A stretch of 64,000 bases of DNA from Casp-actino8 sp964563545. GTDB taxonomy: Bacteria > Actinomycetota > Acidimicrobiia > Acidimicrobiales > Ilumatobacteraceae. The stretch covers positions 1 through 64,000 of the forward strand of contig CAZLXB010000010.1 in assembly GCA_964563545.1 (NCBI GenBank), read 5' to 3'. Below the pieces are notes generated by a model. It saw nothing but the letters and a program-made list of their open reading frames with translations, did not search any database and had not been told where the DNA came from. Positions 41,601 through 49,425 of this stretch are shown in pieces; positions within the stretch are counted from its first letter, which is position 1; every line of letters begins with the position of its first letter. The translations under genes were made by a program, and so were the position numbers.

Positions 41601-42150
41601 TGGCCTCGAGTCGCCGTTCGGACTTCTCCTTGCGCTTGCGAAACTTCAGAACACCGGCGGCCTCTTCGATGATCGAACGGCGGTCCTCGGGACGGGCATT
41701 CAGCACCGCGTCGATCTGGCCCTGGCTGACGATGACGTGCTGCTGACGGCCCACACCCGCATCCGACAGGAGTTCTTGGACGTCGAGCAGACGGCACTGC
41801 ACTCCATTGATCGCGTACTCGCTCTCACCGGTGCGAAAGAGAGTGCGACTGATACTCACTTCGCTGAACTCGAGCGGAAGGAGGCCGGCCGAATTGTCGA
41901 GGGTGAGGGTGACCTCGGCCCGGCCGAGAGCCGGACGCTTGGCGGTACCGGCGAAGATCACGTCGTCCATCTTCTGACTGCGGACCGAACTCGGGGCTTG
42001 CGCGCCGAGCACCCACGCGATGGCATCGACCACGTTCGACTTACCCGAACCGTTGGGTCCGACGACGACCGTCACCCCCGGTTCGAGGTCCATGACGGTC
42101 GTGTCGGCGAAGGACTTGAAGCCTTTGAGGGTCAGCGTCTTCAGGAACAC
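38674..42150 (-). CDS. smc: Chromosome segregation protein SMC
   Basis: A protein of 1158 residues forming the core of the SMC-ScpAB condensin. Walker A GPNGSGKSNVVDA starts at residue 31. Two long coiled-coil arms flank a hinge domain (about 505-650, VEGVVGTLLDLVQI to ATVTAR region). The C-terminal head has the ABC signature LLSGGERSLTALAFLFAVF and Walker B FYVMDEVEAALDD. Length is normal. The start is GTG, with TAGGGT (42160-42165) 9 nt upstream. It lies between mutM and ftsY, the usual actinobacterial order. Confidence 0.98.
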   Translation of the reverse strand: MFLKTLTLKGFKSFADTTVMDLEPGVTVVVGPNGSGKSNVVDAIAWVLGAQAPSSVRSQKMDDVIFAGTAKRPALGRAEVTLTLDNSAGLLPLEFSEVSISRTLFRTGESEYAINGVQCRLLDVQELLSDAGVGRQQHVIVSQGQIDAVLNARPEDRRSIIEEAAGVLKFRKRKEKSERRLEATEASLLRVQDLLREVRRQLRPLERQAEAARRHGDLVAELNALRIFLAGREIAGFRRRLEVLSGDRIEATRRETELRRLLSELDTSIMAAEAELTARGDSGLSDDLVRVEQLRERARGIAMLLVERRRSYERDRGQLMDSGVVASLEADASQLRAELDEVLTGIGRLEPEGQALAHDEAAFEGERAAAATLFDGLSSPASASSAAAEVRGELRTLRAALESTEGEFRRVNSRLETLAERDARLEAEITRLRERLERAQADEVPLVAEVTEAEARRLTAEAEYEAAVTARAEATAESSRWQARAEALQLALDSARARAGAERLRDVEGVVGTLLDLVQIDEGWDLAVEAALGEAVSAVVVADAGAARRALQRLRSSDASGAVLSLDANFPGAPARPPAGAQPVAEHVRSSRADVTTLVRSLLAPAIRVDDWTAAVDAVIGDPTIIAVTARGDRFTSSGWRIGAASDGATASALADAEARAESARVDLARCEQAVRDASAAQQTARTIELDVQKRLDANDASFTAAGEALARAQGERREHASEIEGLEVTRRELEERLSGQRGRVSELDRIMPSLEREEAAEVEAARVRGEARASMEAKAALLVGRRRDLEVRSAGLLERKQFLEDRLADVERRLESDAEARAQVAGHRERIERILLATERLSTIVEAHRQTIEARLADLHERRRRQSDEVRSLAGRLDEMRRSRSASERELEELREVSRRNEVDEAEVKLRLEGTVEMLRRDLDVEPEVAEAAEMPELPEGISAPARVRDLERELRLMGPINPLALQEFTELQERHTFLEAQLEDVRNTRRELTRVIAAIDNEIQQVFAAAYADVSTNFTQLFGLLFPGGSGRLVLTNPDDLLETGIEVEAKPGGKNVKKLSLLSGGERSLTALAFLFAVFRSRPSPFYVMDEVEAALDDVNLHRFLGLIKEFRQEAQLLIVSHQKRTMEAGDCLLGVSMQPGGSSKVVTEKSVTGA

Positions 42151-42198
42151 GGTGACTCGACCCTAGTTGATGACCCCGGACCGCAATCGGCTCACCGA

Positions 42199-43035
42199 TC
42201 AGCGCTGGCAGACCGGACACCAACTCGTCGTGCGTCCGGCAACGGCCCGGCTCGTGATCCGACCCCGCCCGCACGTGATGCACCTCTCACCCGAGCGCCC
42301 GTAGACGCGATGGTGATCCTGAAACGATCCACCCTCCCCCATGAGGTCGACGTATTGCGCGTCCGACAGGGTCGATCCACCGGCCTCGATCGCCTCGGTC
42401 AATACGGAGTGGATCGCCTCGTGGAGTCGGGCCGAACGTCGATGCGAGATTCGGTCGGCCGGACACAGCGGACCGATGCCGCTGCGGTGGAGGATCTCGT
42501 CGCCGTAGATGTTCCCGATGCCGGCGATCACGTGCTGATCGAGAAGCAAGGCCTTGACGGCCCGCCGCGTCGAACGCAAGGCCCGACGTAAGTCGCCAAG
42601 GGTCAGTTGGCCGGCGATCGGATCGACGCCGAGTGCTTCGACATCGGGCACGACCGACGGATGGGTCGTCGGGTCGTACACCACGACCTCGCCGAACGTT
42701 CGCGGGTCGACGAAGCGCAGTTCGTCACCACCTTCGAGCAAGAGTGCCACGTGCGTGTGGAGCGGGCGCTCGGTCCCAGCCCGATCGATGAGGAGTTGTC
42801 CGCTCATGCGCAGATGAACCATCAGTACGTCGCCGGTGTCGAGCGGACACAAGAGGTACTTGCCCCGCCGCTCGGCGCGCTCGGGTGTCGCCCCCTGCAA
42901 TCGAGTCCGGACCTCCTCCGCGCTCGTGCGCCGCACCGAACGCTCACGTCCGATCCAGACTTCTTCGATGCGACGGCCGACGAATCGCTGGGCGAGTCCC
43001 CGCCGCACCGTTTCGACTTCGGGAAGTTCAGGCAC
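42199..43035 (-). CDS. mutM: Formamidopyrimidine-DNA glycosylase
   Basis: A protein of 278 residues that removes 8-oxoguanine and formamidopyrimidines. The N-terminal PELPEVETVRRGL (catalytic Pro2), the LLCPLDTGDVLMVHLRMSG segment with the beta-hairpin Lys position occupied in RRGKYLL, GIGNIYGDEIL, and a C-terminal zinc finger (CITCGRG, CPVCQR) are all present. It overlaps rnc by 8 nt. Confidence 0.97.
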   Translation of the reverse strand: MPELPEVETVRRGLAQRFVGRRIEEVWIGRERSVRRTSAEEVRTRLQGATPERAERRGKYLLCPLDTGDVLMVHLRMSGQLLIDRAGTERPLHTHVALLLEGGDELRFVDPRTFGEVVVYDPTTHPSVVPDVEALGVDPIAGQLTLGDLRRALRSTRRAVKALLLDQHVIAGIGNIYGDEILHRSGIGPLCPADRISHRRSARLHEAIHSVLTEAIEAGGSTLSDAQYVDLMGEGGSFQDHHRVYGRSGERCITCGRGRITSRAVAGRTTSWCPVCQR

Positions 43036-43744
43036 GTTCGATGTCGACGCCGCGCTCGACGAGCACTCTCAACGCCGCCGCCGAAGCCTCCTGCAGTGCG
43101 GCCTTCTTCGAACGCCCACTCCCCTCGCCGAGCCGTTCACCGTTCACGATGACCGCGGCACGAAAGGTGGGTTCGTGCGCCGCGCCCGAACCGTGGGCTT
43201 CCACCAGTGGAGGTCGACCGAACTCGCGCGAACAGACGCGAATGAGCAGGCTTCGGGCGTCGAGCTCACCGAGTCGGCGGGCCGCCTCCCGCATCGGCTT
43301 GGTCACGAGTTTGCGGACGAAAGAACGCGCACGCGGCACTCCGGCATCGAGATACACGGCACCGATGACCGCTTCGAGCGCGTCGGCGAGGATGGAGGTC
43401 TTGCTCGAACCTCCGGCGCCGCGTTCGCCGGCACCGAGAAGGATCCAGCGCCCCAAGCCGATCCGATCGGCCATCGCCGCCAATGCCTCGGCACTCACCA
43501 ACGCCTTGCGGAGATCGGTGAGTCGCCCTTCGTCGAAATCTGGGTGTTTCGAGATCACGAGATCGGCGACCACCCAACCGAGCACCGCGTCACCGAGGAA
43601 CTCGAGTCGCTCGTTCGAGGGCGCTCCGCCGTTCTCGGCACACCACGAACGATGGGCCATGGCCCGATCGAGCAAATCGGGATCGGCGAAGGTCCAACCG
43701 GTCAGCGCCGACCACCATTGGTGGACGTCGGCGAATTCGGTCAT
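43028..43744 (-). CDS. rnc: Ribonuclease III
   Basis: A protein of 238 residues that cleaves double-stranded RNA. The signature NERLEFLGDAVLGWVVAD (about 45-60) and the second acidic site DALEAVIGAVYLDAG are present, then a double-stranded-RNA-binding domain (about 165-238, GEGSGRSKKAALQEASAAAL). I prefer the ATG at 43744, 16 nt after the acpP stop; a GTG at 43804 would overlap acpP by 44 nt. Confidence 0.95.
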   Translation of the reverse strand: MTEFADVHQWWSALTGWTFADPDLLDRAMAHRSWCAENGGAPSNERLEFLGDAVLGWVVADLVISKHPDFDEGRLTDLRKALVSAEALAAMADRIGLGRWILLGAGERGAGGSSKTSILADALEAVIGAVYLDAGVPRARSFVRKLVTKPMREAARRLGELDARSLLIRVCSREFGRPPLVEAHGSGAAHEPTFRAAVIVNGERLGEGSGRSKKAALQEASAAALRVLVERGVDIERA

Positions 43745-43760
43745 GACCCCGACCGGTGGA

Positions 43761-44060
43761 TCAGCGGGCTTGGAGTTGGGAGTGGACGAAATCGACCGCG
43801 TCACGCACGGTCTTGAGGTCGGCGAGATCTTCGTCCTCGATCCGGAATCCGACGGTACGTTCGCTCAATTCCTCCTCGAGCGCCTCGACGAGTTCGACGA
43901 GGGCCAAGGAGTCGGCGCCGAGATCGTCCTTGAACGACTTGCCCTCGGTGATCGCCTCCGGGTCGAGTTCGAGGATGTCGACCAACAGGTCGCGCACGAT
44001 CGTGAAGATCTGATCCCGGTCGAGTGGATCCGGGACGACGTGGGTTTCAGCGGGCACCAT
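43761..44060 (-). CDS. acpP: Acyl carrier protein
   Basis: A protein of 99 residues, acidic, with the phosphopantetheine Ser in DDLGADSLALVELVEALEEE. It carries acyl chains in fatty-acid synthesis. The N-terminus is about 15 residues longer than the E. coli protein. GGAGGA directly precedes the ATG at 44060; the GTG at 44057 would have better ribosome-site spacing, so the start is uncertain by one codon. It lies between plsX and rnc. Confidence 0.95.
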   Translation of the reverse strand: MVPAETHVVPDPLDRDQIFTIVRDLLVDILELDPEAITEGKSFKDDLGADSLALVELVEALEEELSERTVGFRIEDEDLADLKTVRDAVDFVHSQLQAR

Positions 44061-44113
44061 TCCTCCGATGGGTCGGACCGACTGCGGGTCGGCTGCGACG
44101 ATCGCTCCGAAAT

Positions 44114-45112
44114 CTACTCCGGTGACGAGCCTGCGTCGGGCAACGGCTGGGCGGCGATGGCGGCGCGGATCTCGTCCACCATGCCGTGCTCGACCATGTC
44201 GGCCGCGACCTTGATCGCGTTCACGATCGCCCGCGCCGACGACGACCCGTGCGAGATGATGCAGACACCGTCGACACCGAGCAGAACGGCCCCGCCGGTG
44301 GAATCGGGATCGACGGCGTCGTAGAGCGGAAGCAACGCCGGCAGGAGCACATCGGCGTGCGGCTTGTATTCGGGCTTGGACGCGAACGCGGCGAGAAGCG
44401 CGCGCACGAGGGTGCGCATACCGCCCTCGAGGGTCTTCAAGACGACGTTGCCGGTGAATCCGTCGGTCACCACGACGTCGACATCGTCGGTCATCACGTC
44501 ACGACCTTCGACGTTGCCGATGAAGTTGATTCCGCCGGCCTTCGAGAGGAGTTCGTAGGCCTCTTTGCGGAGAGTGTCACCCTTGCCCGGCTCCTCGCCG
44601 ATCGAGAGCAGACCGACCCGTGGTGACGACACTCCGAAGCGATGCTTCGCGTACACCGAACCCATTTGCGCGAACTGCACGAGCCACTCGGCCTGCACTT
44701 CGGCATTGGCACCGGCATCGATCAGAACGGTCGGCGAGCCACCGGGAACCGGGATCGGTGTGGCGATGGCGGGTCGGCTGACGCCCTTGATGCGACCCAT
44801 GCGGAGCAGAGCCGACGCCATGGTCGCCCCGGTGTTACCGGCCGACACCATGGCCGATGCCCGTCCGTCGCGAACAGCCTCGGCCGCCCGAACGAGCGTC
44901 GAGTCCTTCTTGGTCCGCACCGACTTGGCCGGATCGTCGTCCATGGCGATCACTTCGGAAGCCACGAACAATGGCAGATCGCCCCGGCCTTCGAGATTCT
45001 CCGGGCCGACCAATGCGACGGGGTAACCGAGACGCGACGCTTCGAGCGCACCGGTCAGGATTTCGTCGGGGGCGCGATCGCCGCCCATGGCGTCGACCGC
45101 GATGGGCAACAT
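44114..45112 (-). CDS. plsX: Phosphate acyltransferase PlsX
   Basis: A protein of 332 residues that makes acyl-phosphate from acyl-ACP for phospholipid synthesis. IAVDAMGGDRAPDEIL at the start, VSAGNTGATMA, VLIDAGANAEVQAEWLVQFA, FIGNVEGRDVM and DGFTGNVVLKTLEGGMRTL are diagnostic. The start follows the rpmF stop by 19 nt. The rpmF-plsX-acpP-rnc order is classical. Confidence 0.97.
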   Translation of the reverse strand: MLPIAVDAMGGDRAPDEILTGALEASRLGYPVALVGPENLEGRGDLPLFVASEVIAMDDDPAKSVRTKKDSTLVRAAEAVRDGRASAMVSAGNTGATMASALLRMGRIKGVSRPAIATPIPVPGGSPTVLIDAGANAEVQAEWLVQFAQMGSVYAKHRFGVSSPRVGLLSIGEEPGKGDTLRKEAYELLSKAGGINFIGNVEGRDVMTDDVDVVVTDGFTGNVVLKTLEGGMRTLVRALLAAFASKPEYKPHADVLLPALLPLYDAVDPDSTGGAVLLGVDGVCIISHGSSSARAIVNAIKVAADMVEHGMVDEIRAAIAAQPLPDAGSSPE

Positions 45113-45131
45113 CACGCCGAAGGATCGGTGA

Positions 45132-45314
45132 TCAGGCGTCGACTTCGACGACCACGCGGTTCTTATACCAACCGCAGGCACCGCACACCGTGTGCGGGAT
45201 CTTGGCCGCGCCACAACGCGGGCACAGGCTGCGCGAGGGCGAGCCGAGCTTCCACGCGCCAGCTCGGTGGCTGCGGGTCTTCGACTTGGACTTCTTCTTC
45301 TTGGGAACGGCCAC
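45132..45314 (-). CDS. rpmF: 50S ribosomal protein L32
   Basis: A protein of 60 residues: AVPKKKKSKSKTRSHRAGAW, then a zinc-ribbon (CPRCGAAKIPHTVCGACG), the Cys-containing form of L32. GAGGAG lies 7-8 nt before the GTG at 45314. Confidence 0.97.
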   Translation of the reverse strand: MAVPKKKKSKSKTRSHRAGAWKLGSPSRSLCPRCGAAKIPHTVCGACGWYKNRVVVEVDA

Positions 45315-45395
45315 GGCACTCTCCTCGTAACAGCCCCCAAAGGCTAGCGGTGGTCCCCGCCAAGCCCACCCCCGACCGGGGGCGGACACCCGGAC

Positions 45396-45908
45396 TCACT
45401 CGGGCAACTGGTCGCGTAGGGCGTCGAGGGCGGCCCACCGGGGGTCGATCGTCTCCACCACGCACGAGCACGAGGCCGTATTGAGATCGATTCCGCACGT
45501 GGGGCACAGACCCCGGCAATCCGGACGGCACACGGGCGCATCGGGCAGATCGAGCAGGATCGATTCCCGCACCATGGGCTTCAGATCGATCTGGTCGTTC
45601 TCGATCGGAAAGGCATCGGGATCGGTGAGGGTCTGCTGATAGAGCTCACGCAGCGGGACCTCGAGTCGACCGACCACCGGAGCCAGACATCGCCGACACT
45701 CGCCGTGGAACTCGACATGCACGTCACCTTCGACGACCACTCCGTCGGAGAGGCTCGAACACACGAGTTCGATCTCGACGGGCGAATCGGGCACGAGACG
45801 CGGGTCGTCGAGTCCGACCACGGCGGCTTCGACCGCCAGGGAAATCGGCTTCTCCGTACCGGGACGCCGGAGCAGCTCGAGAGCGTTGACGAGCAGCGGG
45901 TTCTTCAC
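45396..45908 (-). CDS. DUF177 (YceD-like) protein, 23S rRNA accumulation protein family
   Basis: A protein of 170 residues located just before rpmF as in most bacteria. Conserved segments: GECRRCLAPVVGRLEVPL, REQ-like RELYQQTL, ESILLDLPDAPVC and CPTCGIDLN. The paired cysteines suggest a metal site. Relatives help 23S rRNA accumulation. The GTG start has GAAGG 6 nt upstream. Confidence 0.92.
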   Translation of the reverse strand: MKNPLLVNALELLRRPGTEKPISLAVEAAVVGLDDPRLVPDSPVEIELVCSSLSDGVVVEGDVHVEFHGECRRCLAPVVGRLEVPLRELYQQTLTDPDAFPIENDQIDLKPMVRESILLDLPDAPVCRPDCRGLCPTCGIDLNTASCSCVVETIDPRWAALDALRDQLPE

Positions 45909-45926
45909 GAGACCTTCACCGGCTCG

Positions 45927-46553
45927 TCAACGATTGGAGGTGTTGTCCTGATCGAAGAACGCGTTAGACGTGTCGTCGGGATTCTCGTCGTAGCCGGCAT
46001 CGGCATACATGTCGGGCAGGTTCTCCTCGGCCGCCCGATGGGCACCGATCGCCAGACGGCGGCGACCGGTGGCGACGGTCTTGGACAACTTGTCGAGGAG
46101 GATCTCGAACGAGGCCAGACGCTGATCGAGGAAGTCTTCGGTCTCGTACTTGAGTCGACGGGCGTCGTCCTCGGCGGCCTCGATGATCTGACGAGCGCGT
46201 TGCTCGGCGGCCCGAACGACTTCGGCCCGCTGCACGAATCGCTCGGCCTGAACCTTGGCGGCATCGATGATCTCGTCGGCTTCGCGCCGAGTGCGGGCGA
46301 TGAACTCGTCGCGCTCTTTCATCATCATGCGCGCTTCGCGAAGTTCGGCGGGGAGTCGCTGGAGAGCGGTCTCGAGGAGGTCGAGCATTTCGTCGCGGTC
46401 GATCTTGGGCGACGCGGACAAGGGCATGTTGGGGGCGGTGGCGATGATGTCGACGGCCCGGCGCAGAAGTACGCCCGAGTCGCCGAGGTCGAGTTCGGCC
46501 GCCCGGTCGTACGAGCCGGTGTCGTCGTCGAAATCGTCGAAATTGGTGTTCAT
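45927..46553 (-). CDS. DivIVA/ATP-synthase-b-like coiled-coil protein
   Basis: A protein of 208 residues. The acidic N-terminus (NTNFDDFDDD) is followed by a long coiled coil (about 60-175) rich in Ala, Glu and Arg (ARTRREADEIIDAAKVQAERF, RAAEQRARQIIEAAEDDARR). Proteins of this kind between coaD and DUF177 in Actinobacteria are annotated as cell-division-initiation-like. A role in polar growth or division is possible but unproved. The ATG at 46553 is 22 nt after the coaD stop. Confidence 0.85.
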   Translation of the reverse strand: MNTNFDDFDDDTGSYDRAAELDLGDSGVLLRRAVDIIATAPNMPLSASPKIDRDEMLDLLETALQRLPAELREARMMMKERDEFIARTRREADEIIDAAKVQAERFVQRAEVVRAAEQRARQIIEAAEDDARRLKYETEDFLDQRLASFEILLDKLSKTVATGRRRLAIGAHRAAEENLPDMYADAGYDENPDDTSNAFFDQDNTSNR

Positions 46554-46575
46554 GGTGAATCCTGACCCGCCCGGC

Positions 46576-47076
46576 TCATGACCGGTTCCCCAAGATAGCC
46601 CTGATCCGATCGGCGATCGGGGCAGGAACCATGTGGTCCACCCGACCACCGTGTTGGGCGATCTCGCGGATGAAACGACTGCTGATGAACGAGTACTCCG
46701 GCCGACACGGCAGGTACACCGTTCGTACACCCGATACCGAGTGATTGGTGTGGGCCATCTGTTGTTCGACTTCGAAATCCGCGGCTGTGCGTAGACCCTT
46801 CACGATGAACGATGCACCGACCTTGGCCGCCGCATCGATGGCGAGACCGGGGTGCGCCTCGACCCTGACCGTCGGGAGGTGGGCGACACTGGCCTCGATC
46901 AGCTGCACACGGGTCGCGAGATCGATCGCGCCGCTCGGCTTGCCGGGATTGTGCATGGCGGCGATGACGACCGGACCGAAGAGTTCGACCGCCTGTTCGA
47001 CGACGTCGAGATGCCCGAGGTGGAATGGATCGAAACTGCCCGGGTAGAGGGTGGTCAGTGCGCCGCTCGCCGCCAT
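46576..47076 (-). CDS. coaD: Phosphopantetheine adenylyltransferase
   Basis: A protein of 166 residues catalysing the penultimate step of coenzyme A synthesis. Motifs: TLYPGSFDPFHLGHLDVVEQA (nucleotidyltransferase HxGH), IVKGLRTAADFEVEQQMAHTN and FISSRFIREIAQHGG. The ATG at 47076 is favoured by TACCGT (47084-47089), 7 nt upstream; a GTG at 47085 lies inside that promoter. Confidence 0.97.
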   Translation of the reverse strand: MAASGALTTLYPGSFDPFHLGHLDVVEQAVELFGPVVIAAMHNPGKPSGAIDLATRVQLIEASVAHLPTVRVEAHPGLAIDAAAKVGASFIVKGLRTAADFEVEQQMAHTNHSVSGVRTVYLPCRPEYSFISSRFIREIAQHGGRVDHMVPAPIADRIRAILGNRS

Positions 47077-47094
47077 GGCGAACACGGTACCGGT

Positions 47095-47634
47095 TCAGTC
47101 GGCGGTCGAACGCCGCAGAAAGGTCACCCAGGCCCGTCCGTATCGCTTCGACCGGACGACCTCCCACTCGTCAGAAGGCGCTAGTTCCCGTCCGCTTTCG
47201 GCCACGACGAGCGCATCAGAGGCGAGACAGGGCGCGATCAAGCTGAGCAGGCGACCCCAATCGTCGAAGTCGTACGGGGGATCGGCGAGCACGAGGTCGA
47301 ATCGTCGCAACCCGGCGAGGAGCGTCGAAACGTCTCCGGCCACGACTTTGGAACGATCCGCGATGCCCAGATGAGAGATGTTCGAACGGATCGCATCGAG
47401 GGCCCGTCGATCGCGTTCCACGAAGGTGCACGAGGCAGCTCCACGCGACAACGCCTCGATACCGAGGGCGCCGCTGCCGGCGTAGAGATCGAGTACCTGG
47501 GCGCCGTCGATCGCACCGAGGCTGTTCAGTGCGTTGAAGAGCGCTTCCCGCGCGCGGTCGGTGGTCGGACGGGTTGCATCGCCTTCGGGCGCCTCGATGG
47601 CTCGCCCACGAAGACTCCCGGCCACCACGCGCAC
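47095..47634 (-). CDS. rsmD: 16S rRNA (guanine966-N2)-methyltransferase RsmD
   Basis: A protein of 179 residues. RVVAGSLRGRAIEAPEGDATRPTTDR is the N-terminal signature, DLYAGSGALGIEALSRGA binds SAM and LADPPYDF is the catalytic DPPY motif. It usually precedes coaD, as here (18 nt). The GTG at 47634 has TAGCAT exactly 6 nt upstream. Confidence 0.96.
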   Translation of the reverse strand: MRVVAGSLRGRAIEAPEGDATRPTTDRAREALFNALNSLGAIDGAQVLDLYAGSGALGIEALSRGAASCTFVERDRRALDAIRSNISHLGIADRSKVVAGDVSTLLAGLRRFDLVLADPPYDFDDWGRLLSLIAPCLASDALVVAESGRELAPSDEWEVVRSKRYGRAWVTFLRRSTAD

Positions 47635-47640
47635 ATCGCC

Positions 47641-47646
47641 ATGCTA
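47641..47646 (-). promoter_or_regulatory. -10 hexamer TAGCAT, leaderless rsmD
   Basis: The hexamer lies exactly 6 nt before the GTG at 47634. Confidence 0.55.
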
Positions 47647-47661
47647 CGAGTCACCTCGGGG

Positions 47662-47667
47662 CAGACT
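47662..47667 (+). promoter_or_regulatory. -10 hexamer CAGACT, leaderless small zinc-protein gene
   Basis: The hexamer lies exactly 6 nt before the GTG at 47674. The same variant hexamer at the same spacing precedes the gene at 56807. Confidence 0.45.
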
Positions 47668-47673
47668 GGCCAT

Positions 47674-47835
47674 GTGGAACCCGAAGCCGAGATCGTCTGC
47701 GTCGATTGCGGCGGTCGGTGCTTTCTCATCACGCATCCCCGGGAAGACGGGACGTGGCTACCGGGCGATGTCGTCGCCTATCGCTGTCGCGATTGTCTCG
47801 ATCGCTGGGATCTGGTGCTACCCGACGAGGAGTGA
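47674..47835 (+). CDS. Small zinc-ribbon-like protein (53 residues)
   Basis: GTG at 47674. The sequence has VCVDCGGRC near residue 9 and YRCRDCLDRW near residue 36: two Cys pairs spaced like a zinc ribbon. The rest is acidic. It is divergent from rsmD and convergent with the DUF2079 gene. An ATG at 47641 in the same frame would overlap the rsmD promoter. It may be an RNA polymerase- or ribosome-associated small protein; this is not known. Confidence 0.7.
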   Translation: MEPEAEIVCVDCGGRCFLITHPREDGTWLPGDVVAYRCRDCLDRWDLVLPDEE

Positions 47836-47862
47836 AAGGCAACCGGCACCGGTTGTCGACGG

Positions 47863-49389
47863 TCAATCGACCCGACGCGCCACCACCACGTCGTCCTCGT
47901 CGAACACGATGGTGAATCCACCTCCGGGTGCCAGCAACGAATCGAGGATCGACTTCTCACCGTCACCCACCTGTCGCCGGTCGATGGCGATCCACTCGAT
48001 CGTCGCTGGTGACGGCAGTCGATAGCGATCGTCCTCGCCCCAATACGCCGGGACCCATGGATTGGGCCAGTCGTAGATCTGTTCGCGATGCGTGAGGTGT
48101 GGCAGAAGCGAGTACGTGGCCGTGACCGACACGTCGTCGGGAACGAGATCGACGGCGCGCTGCAGAACATCGACCCGATCGTTCGGCGACGACCACACCC
48201 GGTGGTTGTCGCTCCACGGAGAGTTCGACCACGCGATGTTGGAGACGAACGACGACAGTGCGATGATCACGATCAGGGCGATCCGCAATCGGCGGTGACG
48301 CCAGAGATTGCGCGCGCCGTCGATCATCGCGACCGTGAGCGGCGCGATCATCACCGACGTGTACTGCCATCTGATCTGACGTGCGTACGGACTGAGTCCG
48401 ATCACGCTCGCGAGCATCTGCGGGGCGGCCACCAGAAGTTGCAGGGGCGCGAAGAGAGGCGTGAGACCGAAGGGCAGCAACAGATCACGGTAGAAGCGGA
48501 TGCGATCCGGTTGGGTCGCATCGGACACGACTCGATTGGGATGACGGATGATCTCTCCGACCACAGCCATGGTCGTGTCTCCGTAGTTGCCGTAGTAGGC
48601 CCGCACGTAGAACGGCTCGCGACCGCGGTTGAAGTGCGGAATCAAAAGACGGGTCGCGACGAGGTACCACACGATCCCGGCGAACACGGTCGCCACGGCC
48701 GCCACGCCACGCCGACGAGCCGTCTCATCGAGGACCGAGAGTCCGCGCGCTTTCACGACGGCGAGCAGTGATCGCCGCTCGGAGATCGCCATGACCATTC
48801 CGAGCATGATCACGGCCAATGCCGTGTCTTCGCGCGTCGACAGCGCGACCAGGATGAAGAACGCGAACCAACGCCAACGATCCGTTCGCGCGCACCACCA
48901 GGCCATGAGCATCGGGGTGACGACGAGGGCTTCGGGGTGGAAGTTGGCCCAGACGATCCATTGGATCGGCGCGTACATCAAGAAGACGAAGGCGAAGAAC
49001 GCACCGAGTGACGGCGACCGGAAGCGATCGCGGGCCAGCAAATACACCGGAGCCGCTCCGAGACCCATGACCGTGGCCTGGGCCACGTAGAGGAATGCCG
49101 GACCGGCACCCAGCCAATAGAAGGGGACGAACGCGAGGACGATCAGATTCAGGTGGTGACCCCAGAACTCGAGGCCGCGGACCGTCATGAAACTCTGACC
49201 ACCGCGCGACACGAGCCAGAAAGCCTGGTCGTAGATGCCCATGTCGAACGACCACGTTCCGAAGTTGCGATGGTGACGCACGCCGAGCCACCCGAATAGA
49301 CACGCGAAGGCGACGACGCCGACTCCGACGAGCCAAGCCGCCGGATGAACCGCGCGCGCCCTCTCGCGCAGACGATCGAACCCCACCAC
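47863..49389 (-). CDS. DUF2079 family polytopic membrane protein
   Basis: A protein of 508 residues with about 9-11 membrane helices, and FGTWSFDMGIYDQAFW in the first extracytoplasmic loop: the FD-x-GI-x-DQ pattern of DUF2079, a relative of GT-C glycosyltransferases. WVWANFHPEALV and STREDTAL are also typical. It probably acts on a polyprenyl-linked sugar at the membrane, but no reaction is established. The C-terminal 150 residues form an extracytoplasmic domain. The GTG at 49389 has TAACCT (49397-49402) 7 nt upstream. It is inserted between rsmD and recG. Confidence 0.88.
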   Translation of the reverse strand: MVGFDRLRERARAVHPAAWLVGVGVVAFACLFGWLGVRHHRNFGTWSFDMGIYDQAFWLVSRGGQSFMTVRGLEFWGHHLNLIVLAFVPFYWLGAGPAFLYVAQATVMGLGAAPVYLLARDRFRSPSLGAFFAFVFLMYAPIQWIVWANFHPEALVVTPMLMAWWCARTDRWRWFAFFILVALSTREDTALAVIMLGMVMAISERRSLLAVVKARGLSVLDETARRRGVAAVATVFAGIVWYLVATRLLIPHFNRGREPFYVRAYYGNYGDTTMAVVGEIIRHPNRVVSDATQPDRIRFYRDLLLPFGLTPLFAPLQLLVAAPQMLASVIGLSPYARQIRWQYTSVMIAPLTVAMIDGARNLWRHRRLRIALIVIIALSSFVSNIAWSNSPWSDNHRVWSSPNDRVDVLQRAVDLVPDDVSVTATYSLLPHLTHREQIYDWPNPWVPAYWGEDDRYRLPSPATIEWIAIDRRQVGDGEKSILDSLLAPGGGFTIVFDEDDVVVARRVD

Positions 49390-49425
49390 GTCGCGCAGGT
49401 TAGCGAGACGTCATCAGCTCTCGAG

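Noticed and set aside
38674..42150. Very long open frames antisense to smc
   Set aside because: They are a by-product of high GC and codon bias on the opposite strand; they have no family motifs or start signals.
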